NCBI GenBank assembly: GCA_028869325.1
Contig: JAGWST010000215.1
Span: forward strand, 1 to 8,442
Direction of reading: 5' to 3'
DNA: 8,442 bases
Source: a bacterium
GTDB lineage: Bacteria > Vulcanimicrobiota > Vulcanimicrobiia > Vulcanimicrobiales > SCRA01
The notes under the pieces were generated by a model. It saw only the letters and a program-made list of their open reading frames with translations. It was not told where the DNA came from and made no database searches. Each line of letters begins with the position of its first letter. The stretch's first letter is position 1. Both the position numbers and the translations under genes were made by a program. Below, in pieces: positions 1-6,121 of this stretch.

Positions 1-1
1 C

Positions 2-610
2 GACCAAGCCGACGCCGATCAGGTGGCGCAGATGCGCAACCGCGACCAGAAGACCTTGGAGCAGTACCAGAGCGATCTACGCGGGCAGGTGCGCTCGCAG
101 ATGCAATCTTACGCCGATCGCGTGCACAAGAACACCGATGCCAAGCTCGAGCAGCGCGCCGGCACCGAGCAAGCCTCCGTGCAAAGAGAGGTAGCGGCGC
201 TGGCCCCGCGAGTCGGGCAGCAGCTCGCCGGATTCGACGCCTCGAAGCTTCCGCCCAACCTACGCTCGCGCATCGAATCGATTCACCAGGACTTCAGCAA
301 GAAGTACCAGGGGGACGCGCAGGCCGCGCTGGACCGCTTCAACAAAGCGCGCAGCGATCTGGCCGCCCAGTACGACCAGCTGCATGGCTTAGGCGGGGCC
401 GCCGACGCGGCGACGGCGAAGCAGATCGCCGACCTGCAGAAGCAGCGCGATACGCTCTACCAGAAGATCGTCGGTGAGATCGAGTCGGCGGCGCGCCAGA
501 TCGGCCAAACGCGCGGCCTCAAGGTCGTCCTGGGCGGCGCCGTGGCGGGGGGTACCGGCGTCGATCTGACCACGGACGTCGAGCACAACCTGGAGAAGAG
601 CCACGTATGA
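2..610 (+). CDS. OmpH/Skp-family periplasmic chaperone, 5'-truncated by window edge
   Basis: The reading frame is open from base 2 with no stop upstream, so the true start and the expected signal peptide lie outside the window. A GTG at 23 is in frame but is probably internal. About 202 residues are visible, mostly charged, Gln/Ala-rich helix with coiled-coil character: one stretch precedes the LPPNLRSRIESI segment and a second follows it. The last 40 residues (RGLKVVLGGAVAGGTGVDLT, then a short acidic helix) match the C-terminal strand-turn of OmpH/Skp proteins, whose usual form is a hydrophobic strand followed by GGVD-(I/L)-T. Skp-family proteins are trimeric periplasmic holdases for unfolded outer-membrane proteins. 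The extra N-terminal helix suggests a longer arm, or a second OmpH unit, compared with E. coli Skp. The stop overlaps the next start by ATGA. Family is fairly sure, exact role less so. Confidence 0.8.
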   Translation, partial: DQADADQVAQMRNRDQKTLEQYQSDLRGQVRSQMQSYADRVHKNTDAKLEQRAGTEQASVQREVAALAPRVGQQLAGFDASKLPPNLRSRIESIHQDFSKKYQGDAQAALDRFNKARSDLAAQYDQLHGLGGAADAATAKQIADLQKQRDTLYQKIVGEIESAARQIGQTRGLKVVLGGAVAGGTGVDLTTDVEHNLEKSHV

Positions 611-1017
611 AGGCGGCAATTCTCATGGCGCTCAGCTTGTCGATCGCCGTCCCACTTGCCAGCGGTTGCGCGGTCCGGCGCAACGACGTCGCCTTCGTCG
701 ACACGCAGCGCATCAGCGCGAACTGGCCCAAGTTCATCAACTACCAGAACCAGCTCTACAGCGATCTGCAAGGCGTCGAGAACGGCAAGGGCAGCCGCCA
801 GGAGAAGGCCGCCGCAGTGGCGCGGGTGCAGACGCTCTACGAGCACTATGAGAGCGATTTGACCAAGCAGGTGCGCGGGGCCGCCGCGCAGGTCGCCCGC
901 CGCCACGGCTACCGCTTGATCGTAACCCGCGAGGGGCGCGCCTACGGCGGCGTGGACGTGACCAAGGAGGTCGAAGCGATCTTGAAGATCACCGAGAAGG
1001 CTCCCCCGGCATCATGA
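607..1017 (+). CDS. OmpH/Skp-like small protein, probable lipoprotein
   Basis: A 136-residue protein starting at an ATG that overlaps the previous stop (ATGA), with GGAG at 592-595 as a plausible ribosome site. The N-terminus is a short lipoprotein-type signal: Lys2, a hydrophobic run, then LASGC with Cys21 as the predicted lipidated residue. After this come DVAFVDTQRI (the typical OmpH first strand, usually iayvD...i), a helical hairpin at about residues 50-95, and a closing RRHGYRLIVTREGRAYGGVD followed by VTKEV. That ending is the OmpH C-terminal signature. At about 115 mature residues it is shorter than E. coli Skp. The likely role is chaperoning outer-membrane proteins or lipoproteins from a membrane-anchored position. 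It is a probable paralogue of the upstream gene, with the same C-terminal GGVD/GVDLT-type ending. Membrane anchoring is inferred from the lipobox only. Confidence 0.82.
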   Translation: MKAAILMALSLSIAVPLASGCAVRRNDVAFVDTQRISANWPKFINYQNQLYSDLQGVENGKGSRQEKAAAVARVQTLYEHYESDLTKQVRGAAAQVARRHGYRLIVTREGRAYGGVDVTKEVEAILKITEKAPPAS

Positions 1018-2072
1018 TCGGCACGCTTGCGACGCTCGCCCAAGCGCTGGGGGCGCGCCTCTCCGGCGATCCGGAGTTCGCCGTCGAGCGGGTCGATGCG
1101 GTGGAAGAGGCCGGCCCGGCGAGTCTGACCTTCGCCGTCGACGAGCGCTATCTCCGCGCGGCGATGGAGAGCAAGGCCGGCGCCGTGCTGACCAGCGTCG
1201 CCGACGCCGACGCGCGCTACCCCAAGCGCAACCTGCTGATCGTCGGCGATGCGCGCAGCGCGCTCGCGGCGATTCTCGGGCGCCTGGAACCGCCGCGTCC
1301 GCTCGGCCCCTTCGTGCACCCTAGCGCCGTCGTCGACAGCAGCGCGAGCTTGGGCGAGCGCGTCTGGATCGGACCCACGTGCGTGGTCGGACCCGATGCG
1401 GTGGTGGGCGATGACAGCGTCTTGTTGGCAGGGGCGCAGCTCGGCACGCGCGCGCGGCTGGGCAGGCGCTGCATCCTGCACCCGCGCGCCATGCTCTTGG
1501 ACGAGTGCGTCGCCGGCGACGATGTGATCCTGCAGGCGGGGGCGGTGATCGGCTCCGACGGCTTCGGCTACGCGTTCGTGGATGGCCGTTACGTGAAGAT
1601 CCCGCAGATCGGCAACGTGGTGCTGGGAGATCGCGTCGAGATCGGCGCGAACGCCTGCGTCGATCGCGCGCAGACGGGCTCCACGAGCATCGGCGAGGGC
1701 AGCAAGATCGACAACCTAGTGCAGATCGCGCACAACTGTGAGATCGGGCGCAACACCGGCATCGCCGCGTTGGCCGGTTTGGCCGGCAGCACCATCGTGG
1801 GAAGTTACGTGCGCATCGCGGGACAGACGGGGACGCGCGGCCACGTGCGCGTCGCCGACGGGGTGACGCTGACTGGGCGCGCCGGCGTCTGGAAGGATAT
1901 CGCCAAGGCCGGCGTCTACGGCGGGAGCCCCGCCATTGATCAGCGCGAGGAGCTGCAGCGGCAGGTGCTCCTTCGGCAACTGCCAAAGTTGATCGAGCGA
2001 GTACGCGCCCTGGAGCGGGCGTCTTCCTCTGCGCCGAACGACCGACCGGGCGGTGCCGAGCGGGATGGGTGA
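1014..2072 (+). CDS. lpxD: UDP-3-O-(3-hydroxyacyl)glucosamine N-acyltransferase LpxD
   Basis: Cytoplasmic homotrimeric acyltransferase, third step of lipid A synthesis: it transfers a 3-hydroxyacyl chain from ACP to the 2-amino group of UDP-3-O-acyl-glucosamine. The 352-residue length is close to the family norm (E. coli about 341). Residues 1-95 form the uridine-binding N-terminal domain. Residues 100-300 are a left-handed beta-helix of hexapeptide repeats. The LpxD hallmark GSDGFGYA is at 180-187, followed by VKIPQIG and DRVEIGA. The catalytic His is His240 in NLVQIAHNC. A C-terminal helix (about 310-336) corresponds to the ACP-contacting helices, followed by a polar tail. The ATG at 1014 overlaps the preceding TGA (ATGA), so translation is probably coupled. 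No key residue is missing. Confidence 0.97.
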   Translation: MIGTLATLAQALGARLSGDPEFAVERVDAVEEAGPASLTFAVDERYLRAAMESKAGAVLTSVADADARYPKRNLLIVGDARSALAAILGRLEPPRPLGPFVHPSAVVDSSASLGERVWIGPTCVVGPDAVVGDDSVLLAGAQLGTRARLGRRCILHPRAMLLDECVAGDDVILQAGAVIGSDGFGYAFVDGRYVKIPQIGNVVLGDRVEIGANACVDRAQTGSTSIGEGSKIDNLVQIAHNCEIGRNTGIAALAGLAGSTIVGSYVRIAGQTGTRGHVRVADGVTLTGRAGVWKDIAKAGVYGGSPAIDQREELQRQVLLRQLPKLIERVRALERASSSAPNDRPGGAERDG

Positions 2073-2079
2073 GGAAGGG
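2071..2079 (+). promoter_or_regulatory. Ribosome binding site of lpxC, deciding a TTG start
   Basis: GAGGAAGGG lies 5 bases before the TTG at 2085. lpxD ends in the same frame at 2070-2072, so no start further upstream is possible. The conserved LpxC N-terminus (GVGLHTG) begins 17 codons downstream, so TTG is the best-supported start. The bases AAGGGCCCTT (2075-2084) are a small palindrome overlapping this site. Confidence 0.65.
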
Positions 2080-2084
2080 CCCTT

Positions 2085-2933
2085 TTGCCACAGCAATACC
2101 AGACCACGCTGCAACGTGATGTGACCTTCGAAGGCGTCGGCCTCCATACCGGCGCTCATTCGCGTGTGGTCCTCGCTCCGGCGCCGCAGGGGACGGGCCT
2201 ACGGATCCGCGTCGGCGGCGGGGCGTTCCGCCCGTTGACCGCCGAGACGGTCGTCGAGACCGTGCGCGCCACCACCATTGCCGTCGGCGAACAGCGCGTC
2301 TCCACCGTGGAGCACCTGCTCTCCGCTGTGCTGGGCATGGGCGTGGACAATCTCGCGATCAGCGTCGACGGCCCTGAGATCCCGGTGCTCGACGGCTCGG
2401 CCAAGGTCTTCGCCGAGGGTATCGCGGAGGCCGGCGTGCTGCCGCAGAGCGCGCCGCGGCGCCGCCTGGTCGCGATCGCCCCGGTCTACTACCGCGACGG
2501 CGACCGGCTGTTGATCGTCCTGCCGGCCGCGAGCTTTCGCGTGCGTTTCACGGTCGATTTCGAGCAGCCCGTGGGATCGCAGTACTTCGCGGCCGAGATC
2601 GAGCCGGAGTTCTATCGCCGCGAGGTAGCGCCGGCGCGAACCTTCGGCTGGCTGCACGAAGTCGAGGCGCTGCGCGAGCGCGGTTTGGCGCAAGGAGGCA
2701 CGCTCGACAACGCCGTGGTCTACGACAAAAACGGACCAGTCAACGAGTTGCGCTTTCCCGAAGAGGCGGTACGCCACAAGGTGCTGGACTTGGTCGGCGA
2801 CTTCGCGCTGCTGGGGGCCTACCCGCAATGCGAGGTCGTCTCGTTCAAGAGCGGCCATAAGCTCCACGCCCTTGCGGTTGCCGATCTGCGCCGTACGCTG
2901 ACGTCCGAAGACTCGGCCGTTGCTAACACGTAG
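2085..2933 (+). CDS. lpxC: UDP-3-O-acyl-N-acetylglucosamine deacetylase LpxC
   Basis: Zinc deacetylase for the committed step of lipid A synthesis, removing acetate from UDP-3-O-acyl-GlcNAc in the cytoplasm. The 282-residue protein has both LpxC repeats. GVGLHTG is at 17-23, and STVEHLLSA at 73-81 supplies Glu76 and zinc ligand His77. DGPEIPVLDGSA is at 95-106, and the TFGW substrate-side motif is at 186-189. RHKVLDLVGD at 230-239 gives zinc ligands His231 and Asp235, and SGH at 256-258 gives His258, equivalent to the E. coli catalytic His265. It is shorter at the C-terminus than E. coli LpxC (about 305) and lacks an obvious hydrophobic degradation tail. The start is TTG with a good ribosome site. 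It lies 12 bases after lpxD and 13 before the favoured fabZ start. It is not fused to fabZ: there is a TAG stop and the frames differ. Confidence 0.97.
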   Translation: MPQQYQTTLQRDVTFEGVGLHTGAHSRVVLAPAPQGTGLRIRVGGGAFRPLTAETVVETVRATTIAVGEQRVSTVEHLLSAVLGMGVDNLAISVDGPEIPVLDGSAKVFAEGIAEAGVLPQSAPRRRLVAIAPVYYRDGDRLLIVLPAASFRVRFTVDFEQPVGSQYFAAEIEPEFYRREVAPARTFGWLHEVEALRERGLAQGGTLDNAVVYDKNGPVNELRFPEEAVRHKVLDLVGDFALLGAYPQCEVVSFKSGHKLHALAVADLRRTLTSEDSAVANT

Positions 2934-2937
2934 GGAG
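2932..2937 (+). promoter_or_regulatory. Ribosome binding site of fabZ, deciding the GTG start
   Basis: AGGGAG overlaps the lpxC TAG stop and sits 9 bases before the GTG at 2947. A TTG at 2920 is in frame but lies inside lpxC, upstream of this site, and would add nine residues not typical of FabZ. GTG 2947 is therefore preferred. Confidence 0.6.
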
Positions 2938-2946
2938 TTTGAAGAC

Positions 2947-3417
2947 GTGCCGTTCGATGCTCGGCAGATCTTGGAGGTGCTGCCGCACCGTTACCCCTTT
3001 CTGCTGATCGACCGGATCGTGGAGCACGAGCCATACAAACGTGCTTTGGGCTACAAGAACGTGACGGTCAACGAGCCCTACTTCCAAGGCCACTTTCCCG
3101 GCAACCCCGTGATGCCGGGCGTGCTGATGATCGAGGCGCTGGCCCAGCTGGGCGGTACCGTGATGCTGACGCCGGGAGAGTACCGCCGCAAACTGGTCTA
3201 TCTGGCCGGCGTCGACAAAGCGAAGTTCCGTCGCCCCGTCATCCCAGGCGATCAGTTGCTCATGAAAGTAGAGGTGCTCTGGATGCGCAAGCACATCGGC
3301 AAGGTGGGCGCCACCGCCAAGGTGGAGGGCCAGCTTGCGGTCTCGGCCGAGCTGATGTTCTCGATCTTCGAGGATCAGCGCATCGATCTCATGGACGCCT
3401 CCGTGCTGCACATCTAG
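2947..3417 (+). CDS. fabZ: 3-hydroxyacyl-ACP dehydratase FabZ
   Basis: Hot-dog-fold dehydratase of type II fatty acid synthesis, which dehydrates 3-hydroxyacyl-ACP and so competes with LpxA/LpxD for the same acyl-ACP. With the GTG start the protein has 156 residues, within the FabZ range. [16 protein letters not shown] (8-23) is the FabZ N-terminal signature. [15 protein letters not shown] (46-60) holds catalytic His49, and MIEALAQ (61-67) holds catalytic Glu63 on the central helix. [18 protein letters not shown] matches the FabZ consensus for the second half. Placement between lpxC and lpxA is the common arrangement in diderms and fits its role in balancing phospholipid against lipid A. A longer form from TTG 2920 cannot be excluded. 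Confidence 0.96.
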   Translation: MPFDARQILEVLPHRYPFLLIDRIVEHEPYKRALGYKNVTVNEPYFQGHFPGNPVMPGVLMIEALAQLGGTVMLTPGEYRRKLVYLAGVDKAKFRRPVIPGDQLLMKVEVLWMRKHIGKVGATAKVEGQLAVSAELMFSIFEDQRIDLMDASVLHI

Positions 3418-3440
3418 CGGCCAGAAGACGAGCGCACGCA

Positions 3441-4211
3441 ATGATCCATCCCACCGCTATTGTCCATCCCGGTGCCATCCTCGAGCCGGGGGTCGAGATC
3501 GGCCCTTTTTGCTTGATCGGCGAGAACGTCAAGATCGGCCGCAACACGCGCGTCTTGGCGCACTGCGTGATCAACGGATCGACGAGCATCGGCGAGGAGT
3601 GCATCATCTACCCGTTTGCGGCGATCGGCGGACCCTCGCAGGACAAGAAGGCGCTGCAAGGCGAGGTCTCGTACGTCCGGATCGGCGATCGCTGCGTGAT
3701 CCGTGAGTACGTCACCGTGAATCGTGCGACGGGTGAGGGCGAGAGCACGGTGGTCGGGAATGACTGCTGGCTGCTGGCCTATACGCACGTCTCGCACAAC
3801 AGCCGGCTGGGCAACGGCGTCACCATGTCGAATCTCGCGCAACTGGCGGGGCACTGCGTGCTGCTGGACAACGTCACGATCGGCGGGCAGGCGGGCGTGC
3901 ACCAATTCGTGCGCATCGGGCGCCTGGCCATGGTCGGCGGCGCGACCAAAGTCGCGCGCGACGTGCCGCCCTTCTTCCTCTGCGACGGCACCCCGGCGGG
4001 CATCTTCGGCTTGAACAAGATCGGCCTCCAGCGCGCCGGCGTCGGTCCGCAGGCGCAGACGGAGCTCAAAGAGGCGTATAAGGTCCTCTACCGCTCGAAC
4101 CGCAATCTCTCGCAGGCGCTGGCCGTGCTCGTCGACAAGGTTGAGACGGCAGAGGGGCAAGAGCTTGTCGAGTTCCTCTCCGGCGAATCGAAACGCGGAA
4201 TCCTGAAATAG
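3441..4211 (+). CDS. lpxA: Acyl-ACP:UDP-GlcNAc O-acyltransferase LpxA
   Basis: First enzyme of lipid A synthesis, moving a 3-hydroxyacyl chain from ACP to the 3-OH of UDP-GlcNAc. The 256-residue length matches the family (E. coli 262). Residues 1-185 are hexapeptide repeats forming the left-handed beta-helix, beginning IHPTAIVHPGA. The Gly-Gly-Pro and Gln-Asp-Lys-Lys segment (63-70) is the usual LpxA loop. His119 in THVSHN is the catalytic base (E. coli His125), with His116 equivalent to His122. AVHQF-type residues appear as GVHQF (152-156). Gly167 in MVGGATK aligns with E. coli Gly173, the acyl-chain ruler position. The C-terminal helical domain carries the AYKVLYRSN motif. The start is ATG, 23 bases after fabZ, with only a weak purine-rich site upstream. 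Confidence 0.97.
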   Translation: MIHPTAIVHPGAILEPGVEIGPFCLIGENVKIGRNTRVLAHCVINGSTSIGEECIIYPFAAIGGPSQDKKALQGEVSYVRIGDRCVIREYVTVNRATGEGESTVVGNDCWLLAYTHVSHNSRLGNGVTMSNLAQLAGHCVLLDNVTIGGQAGVHQFVRIGRLAMVGGATKVARDVPPFFLCDGTPAGIFGLNKIGLQRAGVGPQAQTELKEAYKVLYRSNRNLSQALAVLVDKVETAEGQELVEFLSGESKRGILK

Positions 4212-4229
4212 CGGAGCGTAACGAAGCGA

Positions 4230-5339
4230 GTGCCGGGCAAACGCATCTACGTCTCGTGCGGCGAGGCGTCGGGGGAGTTGCAGGCGGCGCTGCTGCTGGA
4301 GCGCCTCGCGTGCAGCGTACCCCAGTTGACCGTCTGCGGCATCGGCGGCGACCGCTTGCGGGCGGCCGGCGCCCGCTTACGGCGCGACAACCGCGGCTGG
4401 GCGAGCATGGGGCTCTTGGCGGCGCTGGCAAAGATTCCCAAGCTCTTGTCGATCATGTGGCTCGAGACGCTCGCGCTGGTGCGCGATCCGGTCGATCTGG
4501 TCTTGTTGGTCGACTTCGGCGCCTTCAACCTGCGTCTGGCGCAGAGCTTGCGGCGTCTGGGCTATCGCGGGCGCATCGTCTACTACTTTCCGCCCTCGGC
4601 ATGGCTCGATCGCGTGGAGGCGGCGCGCGAGGTCGCGCGCACCGCGCTGCCGCTGGTGCCCTTCGCCCACCAGCGCGACTTCTACCGCTCGTTGGGCCTG
4701 GAGGCCGCCTACTTCGGCCATCCGTTCGCCTCGACGATCGCGGAGCTTCCGCTGCGCCCGCAACCACCGGCGGATGGGGGTACGCTGGCATTGCTGCCGG
4801 GCAGCCGTCCGCAAGAGCTGCGCTTCCATTTGCCGCGCCTGCTAGCCGCGCTACGGCTGCTGCGCGAGCGACGCCCCCGGCAGCGAGCGATCCTCGCCGC
4901 GCACGACGCGCGAACGGCACGCGCACTGGAGCCGCGGGCGCGCGAGGGGGCCGTCGAGCTGATGACCGGCGCGCAAGCCGCACTCGAGCAAGCCGACGCC
5001 GCCCTGATCTCCAGCGGCACGGCCGTGCTGGAGGCGGCATTGCGCGGCGTGCCCTGCGCCGTGCTCTACGTGGTCTCCGAGGCGCAGGCGCGGCTGGCAC
5101 GGCGCATCTACCACGGCACGTTCGTCAGCTTGCCGAATCTGGTTGGCGGCGAAGAGATCGTGCCGGAGCTGCTGCAAGACGCGGCCACGCCGCAAGCGCT
5201 TGCGGATGCCGTGCTGCCGTACTTCGAGAGCGACCAAGCGCAGCGGGTTCGTGCAGGATATCGCCGGATGCGCGCATCGCTGGGCACGCCCGACTCGCTC
5301 GATCGTATCGTGCGCTACGTGGCGGAGGCGATCGGGTGA
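4230..5339 (+). CDS. lpxB: Lipid-A-disaccharide synthase LpxB
   Basis: GT19-family inverting glycosyltransferase of the inner-membrane face, joining lipid X to UDP-2,3-diacylglucosamine to give the lipid A disaccharide. The 369 residues compare with 382 in E. coli. The N-terminal YVSCGEASGE (7-16) matches the family GE(A/T)SGD loop but with Glu for Asp. Asp95 in LLVDFGAFN aligns with E. coli Asp98, although the second Asp of the usual DAPDFN is Ala here. YYFPPSAW replaces the usual YVSPSVWAW. LLPGSR (188-193) gives Arg193 (E. coli Arg201), SSGTAVLEA is at 261-269, and VSLPNLVGG gives Asn303 (E. coli Asn316). The key catalytic and UDP-binding residues are therefore retained. The start is GTG, 18 bases after lpxA, with GGAG at 4213-4216 rather far upstream. 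The TGA overlaps the next GTG. Confidence 0.94.
   Translation: MPGKRIYVSCGEASGELQAALLLERLACSVPQLTVCGIGGDRLRAAGARLRRDNRGWASMGLLAALAKIPKLLSIMWLETLALVRDPVDLVLLVDFGAFNLRLAQSLRRLGYRGRIVYYFPPSAWLDRVEAAREVARTALPLVPFAHQRDFYRSLGLEAAYFGHPFASTIAELPLRPQPPADGGTLALLPGSRPQELRFHLPRLLAALRLLRERRPRQRAILAAHDARTARALEPRAREGAVELMTGAQAALEQADAALISSGTAVLEAALRGVPCAVLYVVSEAQARLARRIYHGTFVSLPNLVGGEEIVPELLQDAATPQALADAVLPYFESDQAQRVRAGYRRMRASLGTPDSLDRIVRYVAEAIG
5324..5328 (+). promoter_or_regulatory. Ribosome binding site of the metallophosphoesterase gene
   Basis: GGAGG within the last codons of lpxB lies 7 bases before the GTG at 5336. This spacing supports GTG 5336 as the start even though the frame is open far upstream through lpxB. 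The protein from here begins IVWHTSDIH, exactly where the first metal-binding motif of the family is expected. Confidence 0.7.
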
Positions 5340-6121
5340 TCGTTTGGCACACCAGCGACATCCACGATCATGGCGGCTTCGGCGAGCGGCTGCGCGCGCT
5401 GACGACGCGCGAGCCGGGCCTGTTGCTGGATTGCGGCGACTCGCTGCGCGGCAGCCAGACGGTCTACCACCGGCGCGAGCCGATCATCGCGGAGATCGAT
5501 GCGGCGGGCTACCGCGCGCAGGCGATGGGCAATCGCGAGTTCCACTATCTGTTCGGCGGGGTGAGAGCACGCGCGGCGCAGATGCGCCATCCCCTGCTCT
5601 GCAGCAACCTGCTCGACACGCGCGGGCGCGCGCTGCCGTTCGCGCGCGACCTGTGGATCGAGGCCCCAGGCGGCGGCTTGGCGCACCTCTTCGCGCTGCT
5701 GGTCTGCCAGTATCGCACGCACTCCTTCTACGAGCGCCTCTTCGGTTGGCGCTTCCTCGATCCGTACGCGGTGGCCCAGGAGTTCGCCGCCGCCGCGCCG
5801 CCGCGGGAGTTTGCGGGGCGACCATTCGCGGTGATCGCCCTCTCGCATCTGGGACTGCGCGCGGATCGCGAGCTGGCGCGGCGTCTGCCGGAGCTGGATC
5901 TCATCCTCGGCGGTCACAGCCACGACACGCTCCCGCAGCCGGAGTGGGTTGGCGACGTGCCGATCGTGCACGCGGGGCCGTATGCGGGCTACGTCTCGCG
6001 CACGCAGCTCGACCTGAGCGGTGCCCGGCCTCGCGTGGCGCACAGCGAGCTCCTGCCGCTCTTGGCGCAGCGAGCCGCGAGGCGGTCCGGTCCGACGCCG
6101 GCGTGCGAGCGCGCGGTATGA
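5336..6121 (+). CDS. Cytosolic calcineurin-like metallophosphoesterase, candidate UDP-diacylglucosamine hydrolase
   Basis: A 261-residue protein starting at GTG that overlaps the lpxB stop (GTGA) and has a strong ribosome site. All motifs of a binuclear metallophosphoesterase are visible: DIH (Asp8, His10), CGD (Asp35), GNRE (Asn66, Arg67, Glu68), SHLG (His171) and GGHSH (His194, His196). The overall layout resembles the N-terminal domain of UshA/5'-nucleotidases: a short GNxE-to-SN segment, SHLG followed by D..LA, then GGHSH and a HAGPY turn. It has no signal peptide and no nucleotidase C-terminal domain, so it should be cytosolic. The usual GNHE His is replaced by Arg. In LpxH the corresponding motif is GNRD. 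Its place after lpxB, with no other LpxH/LpxI seen, suggests it hydrolyses UDP-2,3-diacylglucosamine to lipid X. A sugar-nucleotide or nucleotide phosphatase is the alternative. Fold certain, substrate inferred. Confidence 0.85.
   Translation: MIVWHTSDIHDHGGFGERLRALTTREPGLLLDCGDSLRGSQTVYHRREPIIAEIDAAGYRAQAMGNREFHYLFGGVRARAAQMRHPLLCSNLLDTRGRALPFARDLWIEAPGGGLAHLFALLVCQYRTHSFYERLFGWRFLDPYAVAQEFAAAAPPREFAGRPFAVIALSHLGLRADRELARRLPELDLILGGHSHDTLPQPEWVGDVPIVHAGPYAGYVSRTQLDLSGARPRVAHSELLPLLAQRAARRSGPTPACERAV

Noticed and set aside
2075..2090. AAGGGCCC followed by TTTT as a terminator between lpxD and lpxC
   Set aside because: At most a three-pair stem could form, and the site overlaps the lpxC ribosome site and start; operon context argues against termination.
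2920..2946. TTG at 2920 as the fabZ start
   Set aside because: It lies inside lpxC, upstream of the AGGGAG site that fits GTG 2947, and adds residues not typical of FabZ.
2931..2947. LpxC-FabZ fusion as in Bacteroidetes
   Set aside because: A TAG stop at 2931 ends lpxC and fabZ is in a different frame with its own ribosome site.
3414..4160. 248-codon open frame on the minus strand opposite lpxA
   Set aside because: The translation is Asp/Arg/His-rich without motifs, and lpxA on the + strand is certain.
4256..5335. A reading frame open across the whole of lpxB, running into the phosphoesterase gene as one 621-codon frame
   Set aside because: The part over lpxB is Arg/Ala/Gly-rich with no family motif, typical of an alternate frame in GC-rich DNA. 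The real gene starts at GTG 5336 with GGAGG before it.
5143..6117. Long N-terminal extension of the LpxB-related gene (open frame from 5143)
   Set aside because: It overlaps lpxB and the phosphoesterase, is Arg-rich without motifs, and the family N-terminus (VLLVTNGHGED) begins right after ATG 6118.
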